Shown here: positions 51,864 to 63,230 of the stretch, piece after piece
Layout: each line of letters begins with the position of its first letter
Numbering within the stretch: the first letter of the stretch is position 1
Assembly: GCA_945859605.1 (NCBI GenBank)
Contig: OX243825.1
Location: 16,434,348 to 16,498,347, forward strand
Direction of reading: 5' to 3'
Length of the DNA stretch: 64,000 nt
Source: Lumbricus rubellus
Taxonomy: Eukaryota > Annelida > Clitellata > Crassiclitellata > Lumbricidae
Position numbers and translations under genes: made by a program
The notes under the pieces: model-generated
Databases searched by the model: none
The model's input: only the letters and a program-made list of their open reading frames with translations
What the model was told of the DNA's origin: nothing

Positions 51864-52500
51864 CCTCTACTCCTTTCCTATCCACCCTTCCTCTTCTTCC
51901 TCCTACTCCCCTTTCTCATCCTCTTATTCTTCCTCCTTCTATTCTTCCTCCTGCTCCTCCCCTTCCCCCTAATGTTTTTCAACCACTCATACCGTTCTCC
52001 TCTCCCCCTTTGCTCTTCCTCTTCCTGCCCCTCCCGTTCTGCATAGTATTCTTAATCCTCTTGTTTACCATTCCCGTTCTTCTGCCTCCTCCCTTTCACC
52101 TTCCTCCTCCGCCTCCTCTTCCTTCTCTTTCTCCTACTCCTACTCCTTCCCTTCCCCATCCTATTCTTCATCCTTTTGGATACCATTCGTGTTCTACTTT
52201 CTATTCCCTTTCATATTCCTCCTCCTCTCCCTCTGCCTCCTCCTCCTCCTCCTTCTCTTTGTCCTCCTCCTCGTATACACCTCCCGTTCCCCATCCTATT
52301 TTTCATCCTCTTAGATACCATGCGTGATCTTCTCCTCTCCTCCCCTTCCCCATCCTATTTTTCATCCTCTTAGATACCATGATACCATTCGTAATCTTCT
52401 CTCTCTCCTTCCTTTCCTCCTTCGATTCTTCATCCTCTTAGATACACCATTCGTCGTGTTCTCTTTCCTCCTCCCTTTCCTCCCTGTCCTCTTCCTCCTT
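51864..52500. repeat. Pyrimidine-rich tract, continuation
   Basis: Same ctcc/ttcc phrase as 50960-51640, including 'catcctcttagataccat' repeated at 52307, 52367 and 52433. Confidence 0.85.
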
Positions 52501-52624
52501 CGTCTAAGGATGTCTGATCGCACGTTTTCTGCCGTCTCTTCGCAATTTGCCAAAAGCTGATTAACTTTTGACCTTGCCTGATCGATGGCAACATCGGCCG
52601 ATCACTCGCTTCGCTCTCCATGTA

Positions 52625-52900
52625 TATGCACTATAGTATGCCCCGTCGTATGTGTGTGTGCGCGTGCGTGTGTGTGTGTGTGTCTGTGTGTGTAGGTGTG
52701 GGTAGGGATGTGTGTCTGTGCGTGTGTGTTTGTGTGTGTGTGCGTGTGTGTATTGGTGTGTGGGTGCGTGTGTGTATGGGTGCGTGTGTGTATGTGTGCG
52801 TGTGTGTATGTATGGGTGCGTGTGTGTATGTGTGCGTGTGTGTATGTATGGGTGCGTGTGTGTATGTGTGCGTGTGTGTATGCATGGGTGTATGGGTGTG
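52625..52900. repeat. (GT)n with a 34-base higher-order unit
   Basis: gtgtgtgcgtgtgtg words. From 52775 a unit of about 46-48 bases ending tatgtatgggtgcg repeats three times. Confidence 0.9.
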
Positions 52901-53350
52901 AATGTGCGATTAGGCAGGCCCTTAGACTTTAAATTTCAATGCCAAGACAGTTGAGTTACCGAGACCGAAGTCAAGACACAAGACAGTTCAAGACAAAGAC
53001 TTTTCTGCATTTATTCTACAGAGAGTGCAGTGTAAACAATAAAAACAAATCATGTTCCCATTTTCCAGTACGTCTATGAATATGAATAAAATTATGAAAA
53101 CTTGATCACCAAGCATAATATCGCCTAGAGCAGATTGGAACGAAGAGGATGCATAAAAAAGTCCGCTATGGCTGAAAGCACTTCCTACAGGAGCTAAAGT
53201 CGCAGGTAACCTATCCTCAATGTTTTTTTTCAATATAGGAGACGAGAGAATCTACAATTTCTTGTTTCTCGTTTCGAGTGTCCATAAAAGACTTTCGCTT
53301 CAAGGCAGCGTCCACAATGTCAAGAAAGTAGCGCGAGACGGAGTTTAAGA
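52901..53350. other. No gene seen
   Basis: Unique-looking sequence leading into the 21-bp minisatellite. Confidence 0.5.
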
Positions 53351-53354
53351 CAAT

Positions 53355-53940
53355 TATAGATTCAAAGACCAAGACAATAGGTTCAAAGACCAAGACAATA
53401 GATTCAAATACCAAGACAATAGATTCGAAGACCGAGACAATAGATTCAAAGACCAAGACAATAGATTCAAAGACTAAGATAATAGATTCAAAGACCAAGA
53501 CAGTAGATTCAAAGATAAAGACAATAGATTCAAAGACCAAGGCAATAGATTCAAAGACCAAGACAATAGATTCAAAGACCAAGACAATAGATTCAAAGAC
53601 CAAGGCAATAGATTCAAAGACCAAGACAATAGATTCAAAGACCAAGACAATAGATTCAAAGACCAAGACAATAGATTCGAAGACCGAGACAATAGATTCA
53701 AAGACCAAGACAATAGATTCAAAGACTAAGATAATAGATTCAAAGACCAAGACAGTAGATTCAAAGATAAAGACAATAGATTCAAAGACCAAGGCAATAG
53801 ATTCAAAGACCAAGACAATAGATTCAAAGACCAAGACAATAGATTCAAAGACCAAGGCAATAGATTCAAAGACCAAGACAATAGATTCAAAGACCAAGAC
53901 AATAGATTCAAAGACCAAGACAATAGATTCGAGGACCGAA
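53355..53940. repeat. 21-bp minisatellite with a 252-bp higher-order repeat
   Basis: About 27 copies of tagattcaaagaccaagaca(a). Marked variants recur in the same order 252 bases (12 units) apart, for example cagtagattcaaagataaag at 53501 and 53753. The minus frame (54038-53217) stays open as 7-residue repeats because 21 is divisible by three; I regard it as non-coding. Confidence 0.94.
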
Positions 53941-54039
53941 ACTGAGACGTGAAGACTTGTCTGAAGACTCAATGAAGAGACCAAGACTGCTTTCATTTTT
54001 CTCTTTGGTGTCTCTGTGTCTTTACGGTGTCTGTGCATC

Positions 54040-54400
54040 TCTATGATCGTATACTTCTCCCTCCGTCTCTCTTTTCTGCCTGTCTATCTATGTCTGTCTG
54101 TCTGTCTCAGTCTGTCTCTCTCAGTATCTGTCTGTTTCTGTTTTTTCTCTCTCTCTCTCTGTTTCTATTTCTGTCTCCCTGCCCTTGTCTCTCTGTCTTT
54201 GTCTCTGTTTCTGTATGCATGTCTGTCTGTCTCGGTGTGTTTCTGTCTGTCTGTCTGTTTCTGTTTTTTAGTCTCTGCTTCTGTCTCTGCCTGTTTATCT
54301 GTCGGTCTGTATCTCTCTGTCTGTCACTGTGTCTCTGTCTCTCTGTCTTTCTGTCATTGTCTCTGTCGGTCTGTATCTCTGTCTGTGTCTCTCTCTAGTT
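54040..54400. repeat. (CTGT/CTCT)n repeat
   Basis: About 360 bases of tctgtctg and tctctct words. Confidence 0.88.
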
Positions 54401-55460
54401 GATTGCGTTTGTGCATTTTATTTGTCTTCGGGTGTGTGTGTGGATCACTGCGCGTGTTTCCGCATGAATCATTCAACATGCGTACCGTAGCCTACAATAA
54501 TATAATAATATTTTCCTCTTGATGATACATTGTTCTCATCATATTTTCTGCTCAGTGTATACAGACGCACACGCCAAGCATCCTACACAGTTTGTCCTGC
54601 GTCCACTCTCATCATCATTGCCAGCCCTACAGATTGCCATCTTGTGGATAGTCTACGCCCCCCACTCTCCCCCACCGCCCCCATATGCTTAATCAGGGTC
54701 ATCACCCTCATCCACTTTACGCATGGCACCGTGAACGACCCACGAGTGATGGTTCTAACGTTTGATTTTTTTGTGGGCACGGTGACCCCCAGGGTATCTA
54801 TCCACACTTCTTCTTCTTCCTTCGGGTGCCTTCCCTCTTCACACGCAGTTGGCGTTCCCTGCGTCTAAACCAGATCTAAACTAGATATATGATTATGTTT
54901 GTAATCCTCCGAGCTTAGGGCAACCGATAGGAGAGGCAGAGCCGCAGGACGCAGAGGGGAAAATGTCCTGGGCCCAGCGACTTTTAGAGGCCAGGGCTGT
55001 CATAGGTAATTGCATAGAAATTTCGTTATTTCTGCGTTTTTAGTATAATATTGCAGAGAAAATTAATTACAACCCCTTTAAAATTCAAGTAAAAATTTTG
55101 TTTATCAAAAAGCCATAGGGTAGTTTAGGGTCCCGTAACGGTTTTGCCTAGGGCCCCGGAATTTTTCTCGTCCGAGTTCATTAGGTTACAGCGGAAAGTT
55201 TATTTTTTCCGCTAAAGGCCCACTCAGCTAAACAGGTTAGAGCGTAGGACGGGAAGGTATCCGGTGAACTATTTCGAAATGTCGTTTGATTGATTCCCAG
55301 ATAGGAATTACAATCTACAATTGCAATTAGGCCTACATGTACAATGACAGTCAATAAAATGCATGATAATTATGATAGCCATAATCGGCTAGGTTTATAA
55401 TGATGAGAACAAAAATAATGATATTAATAAACATCCTATTGTCGAAAATGGTGATGGTGA
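54401..55460. other. No supported gene
   Basis: A tRNA-like word (cactcagctaaacaggttagagcg, about 55227) hints at a decayed SINE head. Frames are short. Confidence 0.45.
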
Positions 55461-55464
55461 TAAT

Positions 55465-55665
55465 AACAGCAGCAGAAATATAGTAATAATGATAATAATA
55501 TCAATAATAATAATTATTATTAATACTAGTATTGTAATAATTTTAACAACAACAATAATAATAATAATAAAAATGATAATGATGATAATAACAATTACAA
55601 CAATAATAATAGTGATGATGATGATGATGATGATGATAAAAATAATTAAAATGATGATGATGATG

Positions 55666-55700
<35 letters not shown>

Positions 55701-55813
55701 TAATAATAATAATTAGAAAGATGATGATAATAATGATAATAACAATGATGATGATGGTGGTGGTGGTGGTGGTGGTGGTGGTGGCGGTGGTGGTGATGAT
55801 GGTGATGTGATGG

Positions 55814-55901
<88 letters not shown>

Positions 55902-55920
55902 AATGATGATGATAATTATA
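55465..55920. repeat. (AAT)n then (GAT/GGT)n triplet repeats
   Basis: aataataata to about 55730, then gatgatggtggt with a pure gat block at 55813-55905. Confidence 0.95.
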
Positions 55921-56079
55921 AAAAATATGGAGAAGAGAAGAGGATGAAGAAAGAGAAGCAGAATGGGAAGACGGAGAGGAGGGGAAGAAGAAGAAGAATG
56001 TAGGAAAAAAGGGGGAAAAGGAGTGGAAAAAGGAAGAAGAATTGGATTCTTTTTAGCCTTCCACCTTCCGATATAATCG

Positions 56080-56235
56080 TCGACGTTCGGGCATATATAT
56101 ATATAGATATATATTATTTTATTTGTATGCAGTTCGCGCATATATATACATATATATATATACCGCTTACTTGCAATACATAAGCTTATATATATACATA
56201 TAAGTCATATATATATATATATACATATACATATA
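56080..56235. repeat. (TA)n microsatellites
   Basis: Several short tatata tracts. Confidence 0.85.
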
Positions 56236-56504
56236 GCCTACCCATCGCACAAAGAAATCACGAGGAAATCTCGCGAGATCTCGAGGTCCTTCAAACGGTG
56301 CACACAACCGCATCCATCTCGAGCCGCATGCGCCCGAAGCGACGCATGCGACAGTGAAAGCGGCAAGCTTAAGATGGCCTTAACAGTTGACACCACACAA
56401 AGGACGCCACCACATCCCTGATTAGACACAGCTGCAGGTTTTTTTATGGTCTTCCTCCCCACCCCACCCCACCTTTCCCCACCCAGCCCGCTCCCAAGGG
56501 GCCG

Positions 56505-57345
56505 TTACACTCTCCCCACCTTTTGTTCCGTTACACTCTCCCCACCATTCATTTCGCTACACTCTCCTACACCATTCGTTCGCTACACTCTCCCCCACCA
56601 TTCGTTCGCTACACTCTCCCCACCATTCGTTTCGCTACACTCTCCCCACCATTCTTTTGCTGCACTCTCCCCACCATTCGTTTCGCTACACTCTCCCCAC
56701 CATTCGTTCGCTACACTCTCCCCACCATTCGTTCGTTACACTCTCCCCACCATTCTTTTGCTGCACTCTCCCCACCATTCGTTTCGCTACACTCTCCCCA
56801 CCATTCGTTCGTTACACTCTCCCTACCATTCGTTCGTTACACTCTCCCCACCATTCGTTTCGCTACACTCTCCCCACCATTCGTTTCGCTACACTCTCCC
56901 CACCATTCGTTCGCTACACTCTCCCCACCATTCGTTCGTTACACTCTCCCTACCATTCGTTTCGCTACACTCTCCCCACCATTCGTTTCGCTACACTCTC
57001 CCCACCATTCGTTCGCTACACTCTCCCCACCATTCGTTTCGCTACACTCTCCCCACTTTTCGTTTTGCTACACTCTCCCCACAATTCGTTCGCTACACTC
57101 TCCCCACCATTCGTTCGCTACACTCTCCCCACCATTCTTTTGCTGCACTCTGTCCACCATTCGTTTCGCTACACTCTCCCCACCATTCGTTTCGCTACAC
57201 TCTCCCCACCATTCTTTTGCTGCACTCTCCCCACCATTCGTTTCGCTACACTCTCCCCACCATTCGTTTCGCTACACTCTCCCCACCATTCGTTCGCTAC
57301 CCTCTTCCCACCACTCGTCCGTTACACTCTCCCCCACCATTCGCT
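56505..57345. repeat. 25/26-bp minisatellite, about 33 copies
   Basis: Unit cgctacactctccccaccattcgtt in 25- and 26-base forms (ttcgttcgctac or ttcgtttcgctac), plus a rarer ttcttttgctgc variant. All three + frames stay open, an artefact of mixed unit lengths and no stops. Confidence 0.95.
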
Positions 57346-57862
57346 GAATAATATGAACTGCTCCTCGCTCACTTACTGGTCTACTACAGCAGCAGCAGCA
57401 ATCTGTTTCCAGCTTTTTACGACGCGAAATTCTGTTCCTGTCTTGTCGCGAGTATCGACGACGTCGCGATTGCTTGTCGTAAACCACGAAACATATTCAA
57501 GCGAGAGACGTGAATCGTATTATTCGGACTAATTTCCACGCCATTACGGCGGATGGCGTTTGTCGAACGGTCGGAGATTAGATGGCTTCGACTCGCTAAT
57601 AAGTCTGTGTAGTCTGCATGTCGGTCTCTGCATACTTTGTATGGATGACTCCATTCCGCGTCTTATAAAGATCGTCCGAAATTGTTGCGCTATATAATAA
57701 GTAAATTAGGCGCCCGTATGTCCGAAGGACGTCCGCGCGCGTGCTCTATATATATAGGTAGACTATAGGCCAGTTTGTCTTGTGGTAAGATTGAAATTGC
57801 ACTAAATGACACCGTACGTTGATTGAAGAGTAAAGTTCGTCTCCATAAAGCTAATTATTATT
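57346..57862. other. Region between the minisatellite and the candidate exon
   Basis: A minus-strand frame (57487-57382) ends at a donor-like cca|gtaagt, but it is short and repetitive in part, so I do not call it. Confidence 0.4.
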
Positions 57863-57973
57863 ATGTTAATACAAGTTCGAGTGAAAAGTTTGCATGAGAA
57901 ATTGGATTCTTGTAATGGTAGGCTACAGAGAGAATTTGAAGAGGAGCCTCTTACTTTGAAGAAAGGAGAGGAG
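57863..57973 (+). CDS. Candidate first coding exon, 37 codons, unidentified gene
   Basis: ATG at 57863 is the first Met after an in-frame stop. The frame ends at a near-perfect donor, gag|gtaagt, after 57973. The peptide is charged, with a helical HEKLDSCNGRLQREFEEE middle and a PLTLKKGEE end that faintly recalls the start of an SH3 domain (LxLKKGD/E). I could not find the next exon with confidence; an acceptor-like tttgtttag near 58265 is possible. The gene is unidentified. Confidence 0.38.
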
Positions 57974-59110
57974 GTAAGTTTCTAATCCGATATTATTTGC
58001 GTATAGGCCTACGCTTGCATGCTACTGTAGGCCTCTAGGCAATTAAGGACTAAGAGGCCTAAGTAAGCAAGTAAGGTTGCCTTCATTTGTATCTGATAAG
58101 TGTACATTCATTACAATGCATACTATGCAACGATTAGGCCTACATACAATAAGTAGCAGATTAATATGGAATGGACTACTATAATCAATTTGCTCCGCCT
58201 TTCTCTCTGGTATAATTTTATTATTCTTTCCTCATCTTTCTCTCTACTCAAATCCTCCTTTGTTTAGGCCTATCTCAGGTTCGATTGCACTGCATGAGAT
58301 CATTTGCTGATAGATGCAATTTATAATGCTCATAATTATATAGAATACAATATTAAGTCACTTATGCTCAGCTAAATATAACTGAAAGTGCATCAATGCA
58401 ATTACTACATCATAATATAATTTGATGCTGCACTCCTTTCCAAAGTTTGGAGGCGCACGCGTGTAGGCCTACATAATTTATGACAGAACATCAGTAGAGC
58501 TGAGCAACTGTGTTTGGAGGATTTTTTACTAAGTCCACACTCAGTCTTACTGTCTTACAATCGCCCGATTGCATCGAAGCTCGAACCTGTATTTTCCTTG
58601 TCACGAGCCGAGTTCTGTACCGGTATGCTATATCCAATCGCAACAGTGACCCACACTATTACCGGTAGCCCATTACTTTTTAAGCGTATACCCGTCATAT
58701 GGTATGCAGTGGATTATGGCAGGATTTGGATTTGGACGACGATTTCAAATGAACTATTATAATCTTTGATGTCTTCTCTGATATCCTGATCGGCATTCCT
58801 AAACTGTAGCCTATGCATAATAATGCAACAGTTTGAGTAGAATAAAGAGATTCAAGGTCTATGGTTTCATACTGTCCTGAGGCCGGAAACCGAATACCGT
58901 GTAGACCTAATGTCACCCAATGTTGTAATTTGCATAATAGACCTCTACTATTATATGAATTCGTGAAACTATGCATGAATTTGATACGTGAATGTATAGG
59001 CCTATGATGTTTGTGTGTGTGCGTGTGTGGGTGGGGGGAATTGTACAATGTACATAGAAGCCTGAATGCATAAGCTCACATGCATGTAGAATGATAGATG
59101 TGTGTTTGCT
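57974..59110. other. No supported gene
   Basis: AT-rich, with several aggcctac words. The + frame 58514-58762 has no domain. Confidence 0.5.
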
Positions 59111-59114
59111 TTTT

Positions 59115-59190
59115 GTATTGTATATGCCCATTTATAAAGCACTTCTCTCAGCAAAAGCCTTTCAGAAGCGCTCCCAGTGCGATCGACCCC
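59115..59190 (-). mobile_element. Solo L2/SINE-type 3' tail, reverse orientation
   Basis: On the minus strand: gggagcgcttctgaaagg...gagaagtgctttataaatggg, the hairpin plus TATAA tail. Confidence 0.65.
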
Positions 59191-59309
59191 GAGAGAAAGG
59201 GATGGATTTTAGGCGAGAGAACGACGAGGAAATTGAGGCAAAACGAACTGATGGTGGCAGTCATGTTTTCTATATGCAATTTGCATGCATGTGTGTAAAT
59301 AAGGACGTA

Positions 59310-59500
59310 TGCCTGTATGTATGTATGTATGTGTGTATGTACGTATGTATGTATGTATGTATGTCTGTCTGTATGTATGTATGTATGTATGTATGTATGT
59401 ATGTATGTATGTATGTATGTATGTATGTATGTATGTATGTATGTATGTGTGTATGTGTGTATGTGTGTATGTATGTACATGTATGTATCTATGTATGTGT
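59310..59500. repeat. (TGTA)n tetranucleotide repeat
   Basis: atgtatgtatgt with a few tgtc interruptions. Confidence 0.96.
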
Positions 59501-59536
59501 GTGTATAGATAAGAAAGGTTCGCTTCCGGCATCAGT

Positions 59537-59594
59537 CACGTGATCAGTGACGTCATAGGTTCAAAGGTCACGGTAAAGGTTAAGGTCAAGGTCG
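59537..59594. promoter_or_regulatory. Dense cluster of CACGTG, TGACGTCA and AGGTCA-type motifs
   Basis: cacgtg (59537), palindromic tgacgtca (59548), aggttc-aa-aggtca (59557-59570) and aggtta-aggtca-aggtcg without spacers (59577-59594). These match E-box, CRE and nuclear-receptor half-site consensus. Regulatory function is an inference. Confidence 0.35.
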
Positions 59595-59927
59595 TACGAG
59601 ATCCCCATAATGGCATACCGGAAGCCCTGCCTCTGCTGGAACTTCCCTACCGGAAATGTGCCGACCGAAGGCGCGCCCATTTAAGAGAGTATATCCAAGC
59701 GGCAAAGTATATCACTCTGTCTTGTCTGCCTCGTTTCTGTCTTCTCCTTCCATTTCGCTGCCCCTTTCTTTTTCTCTGTATCTTTCATCTTCTCCTTCTC
59801 CTCTTCTTTCTCACTCCCCTCCTGATTAAGAAATCGAAATTCTTCGGGGAGATTAAAACACCACGTTATATTACATAATCTCATCTCTCCGCCGTACACG
59901 CGTTAAAAACATATTTCTAAATTGTAA

Positions 59928-60235
59928 TCGCGCCGACGCCGCCGACGCGGACGCCGACATCGAATCATCTCGTTGTGCGGCGGCAACGGCGCAATAATAT
60001 CTCGTCGTGCTTCGGTCCTCGGGCGCCTCTCCGTCTTCCGCGCTGTCACGGCGTGGCGCTATTTCCAGCCGGCGCTGACTTACCGCTCTTACAGCGGCGG
60101 AGACGGAGGAGGCGCCCGATCGCCACCGTCTTATGCCGGACCGTAATCACGCCGGGGCAGGGCGGCCTGTCCGTCGGTCGGTGGGTCGGTGGAGCGAGGC
60201 TCGGCCAATTCGTTACCGTCGACCGTTTTTAGACT
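59928..60235. other. CpG-rich patch, possible promoter or first exon
   Basis: About 300 bases dense in cg, unlike the AT-rich surroundings. On the minus strand a strong donor, gcg|gtaagt, has its exon side ending at 60084. No long frame leads into it, so a 5' UTR exon is possible. Confidence 0.35.
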
Positions 60236-60785
60236 GGTTCCCTCGATGGCAGTCGATGATAAGACGGCGAACCAGCGTATACTTCAATTTGGACTAATAT
60301 GGATGAACGTCGGGTGGGTGAGTGGCGCGGCGGTGGTGGGAGAAGGGATGAGGATGCGAGGGAGGGAGGGATAGATGGAGGGAGGGCTGTCCTCGGTGTT
60401 CTACCTCATGAGCTGGTGTGTGATGCCAAACAGGACGATGCAGCGGCGAAGACCATGCAGCAGCCACTGCAGCGCTGTTCGATTATTCGAGGCCGGTGCC
60501 AAAGATACATCAATTGTTTTGCTCGAAGACGGTGAGGATTATCTCCTAAGGAAGAAGCGGTCAGCATGATGAAAGCCAGACGCTGCTGCTCGACCAGACT
60601 CGTCCAACCACCGCAGCCACCCCACCCCCTCTCCCCCGAAGCCGAAGTCGCCTCCTCCTCCGCTTCCCCTCCTAGACCCGGTAACGATGTACATGTATCT
60701 CCTTCTTGACCATCGCCAACGCCGACGCCTCCTCTGCCCTCGCAAAGCCAGATCAACTGATGGACAACGGAAAAACCCCGTTATC
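60236..60785. other. GC-balanced interval, coding status unresolved
   Basis: Frames are open on both strands (60299-60535 + and 60756-60406 -). The + frame meets a donor-like acg|gtgagg near 60534. No domain recognised. Confidence 0.35.
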
Positions 60786-60799
60786 AAACAATACGCCAT

Positions 60800-60805
60800 A
60801 TATAT

Positions 60806-60850
<45 letters not shown>

Positions 60851-60980
60851 TGTACATAAAACATACATACATACATACATACATACATACATACATACAT
60901 ACATACATACATACATACATACATACATACATACATACTGTAGCATACATACGCACATACGTACATACAAACATGCACGT
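60800..60980. repeat. (TA)n then (CATA)n microsatellite
   Basis: tatata (60800-60845) followed by acatacat to about 60940. Confidence 0.96.
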
Positions 60981-61014
60981 TCATACATGTACATGTACAT
61001 GCACGCCCCCTTGA

Positions 61015-61513
61015 CAGCGTTGCCACTCTGAAAAATAAAAAAACCCAAGTTGGTCGGTCGAAAAAACCCAAGAAAACCCAAGTTGCCCAAATCTTCAAAA
61101 ATTTTCCAAATTTTCGTCCAAAAAATTTCTGACGACCTTATTTTTTTTTTTTTTTTTTTTTTTGTCGTCCGGCAAAAATTTTTCCGAAATTTCCCCCAAA
61201 AATTTCCATTTTACCGTCCAAAAAATCTGATGACCTTTTTTTTTTTTTTTTTTTTTAGTCATTTTGCCCAAATCTTTAGAAAATGTCGAAAAATTTCCGG
61301 TTCGCTAGCAAAAAACCCAAGATTTGCCCGAAAAACCCAAGTTTTTCACGAAAAAAACCCCATTTCCCAAGTTGGAAAAAAAACCCAAGATTTTTTTGCG
61401 CCGAAAAAAAACCCAAGAAAAAAACCCAAGTTCCTCGCAAAAAAACCCCATTTCCCAAGTTCGGATCAAAAAACCCAAGATCTTGTGAAAAAACCCAAGG
61501 AGTGGCAACGCTG
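61015..61513. mobile_element. Non-autonomous hAT transposon (MITE), 499 bp
   Basis: Inverted ends cagcgttgccactc (61015-61028) and gagtggcaacgctg (61500-61513), flanked by the exact 8-bp duplication ccccttga (61007-61014 and 61514-61521). Inside are many aaacccaag words and two long T runs (61139-61163, 61237-61256) each bracketed by gacgacc/gtcgtcc-like words. Confidence 0.94.
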
Positions 61514-61609
61514 CCCCTTGACCCAATCCAACTCAGCTCTTACCGACCTATATACACTGACATTGAGATGAGGAAGAGCGAGCCTCTTCTTCTGTTTCCT
61601 TCCTTCCTT

Positions 61610-61860
61610 CGGCTTCTGAAAGTCTCTTCTTCTTCTTCTTCATCATCGACAGATTCTGCTCATGACTCCTTTTTGCTTCTGGCAGTTTCTCATTTGACAT
61701 GTGTGCTTCTTACATACATGTAGGACGACATCTTCTTCTTCTTCTTCCTGGCGGCTTCTTCTTCAGTTTGTTCTTGTTCTGACAGCTTCTCTTTCTGACA
61801 TGATTTCTTTGCTTTTATTAATTCTTTATCTTCTTCTTCTGACAGCTTCTACTTCTCTTC
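61610..61860. repeat. Degenerate (CTT)n with recurring gacagcttct words
   Basis: cttcttctt blocks and repeated 'ttctgacagcttct' phrases. Confidence 0.75.
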
Positions 61861-61904
61861 ATGTATACATTCTGATTGATTCGAATGCACATGTTCTGCT
61901 ATAA

Positions 61905-62005
61905 ATCATCATTATCATTCATCATCATCGTCATCATCATCATCATCATCGTCGTCGTCGTCGTCGTCATCATCATCATCGTCGTCGTCGTCGTCATCGT
62001 CATCG

Positions 62006-62056
<51 letters not shown>

Positions 62057-62090
62057 CAATCATCATCATCGTCATCGTCACCGTCACCAC
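61905..62090. repeat. (ATC)n / (GTC)n triplet repeat
   Basis: catcatcat and gtcgtcgtc blocks with one pure 60-base atc block. Confidence 0.96.
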
Positions 62091-62117
62091 CAGAACTGTA
62101 CATATATTCTTGCCTCT

Positions 62118-62190
62118 GGATTTTCGCACTTGGAGCGCCTCTGATTGGAGCGCACTGTGAGAGGCGCATTATAAATTACGATACGAGATA
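62118..62190 (+). mobile_element. Solo L2-like 3' tail
   Basis: cttggagcgcctctgatt...gagaggcgcattataaattacgatac, the hairpin plus TATAA tail. Confidence 0.75.
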
Positions 62191-63035
62191 TCATGCCCAA
62201 TTCTCATGTTTTCTGCAAGCTGAAGTTTCTCGGTACACATGTACATTCCCATATAACTTAGGCTACACTCTCATTAATAAATTAAAGTTAAAGCATCACT
62301 CTTATATATGTATAATTCTAAGTGCATCACCATGCATGTATGCCCTAAATGGCAGCAGTTTTTGTATAGCCTAAACAGGCGTTGCGTCCTGAATGCCGTT
62401 GGCTGTGTTAATAATATTGAAGGCCCCTCTCGTGGATCCGTTCTAAGTAGATACCTGAAACTTTCCGGAAGATCGTAGAAATCCTCTATTTCTTTTACAA
62501 GGTGCTCTCGAGTTCGGGAAAGAAATGCGTTCTTAATTCCAAGCCCAGACGCAATAAGGAAGGTGGGAATTAGGCAGAGGGAGGGAGAGGGACTCGCTTC
62601 CTTCTTTCACTGCTCGTGCAACTGGAGTCATGTCCTTAAGCGCAGATATCATATCGATTCCTGCATGTAATGGATTTAGGTTTTTTGAAGAGACTAATAA
62701 GAAAACGACTTCAGCATTTATGAGAACAAGACACAATTGAAGATTTTGTTGAAATTTTAAAGAAGATTTTAATTGTATAAGAAACAACGGAGTGGCCCTG
62801 GAAATGGGTAAAGGGAAGATGGTAGGGGATGGGTGAGTGATATGGCCCATCATGTTGGTGCAAAGAATTTTGAGAAAAATGGCAAACCGATATGGGTCTA
62901 TAATTAGCTATATCATTTTTAGAACCTTGTTTAAAAATTGGAGCGACTTTTGCAATTTGATTTCAGTGGGCATAAGCTCATTTTCAAATGAGCAGTTGAT
63001 TATATATATTTGATCTGCAGATAAGTAAAGGGAAG
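62191..63035. other. No gene seen
   Basis: A minus frame at 62853-62533 has no domain. A single unit of the tandem repeat found at 63040 appears at about 62812-62850. Confidence 0.5.
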
Positions 63036-63039
63036 ATGG

Positions 63040-63230
63040 TAGGGGATGGGTGGTGATGTGGGCTATACGGTTACAAAATGGATCTGAAGGTATATGTAGA
63101 GCGAAGAGGGTAGGGGATGGGTGGGTGATGTGGGCTACGGTTACAAAATGGATCTGAAGGTATATGTAGAGCGAAGAGGGTAGGGGTTGGGTGGGTGATG
63201 TGGGCTACAGTTACAAAATGGATCTGAAAA
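63040..63230. repeat. 70-bp tandem repeat, about 2.7 copies
   Basis: Units start taggggatgggtgg (63040), taggggatgggtggg (63111) and taggggttgggtggg (63181) and share ggttacaaaatggatctgaa. Confidence 0.94.

Noticed and set aside
51045..52327. Long Leu/Pro/Ser-rich + frames
   Set aside because: Pyrimidine-rich repeat translated in several frames at once.
57272..57487. Minus-strand Arg-rich first exon diverging from 57863
   Set aside because: The donor-like cca|gtaagt is weak at the last exon base and the frame includes a poly-Cys run from a cag repeat; evidence is too thin.
59091..59543. Frames of YVCMYVCM type
   Set aside because: Translations of (TGTA)n.
60406..60756. 116-residue minus frame in GC-balanced DNA
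   Set aside because: The opposite strand is equally open, and no domain or splice pair separates them.
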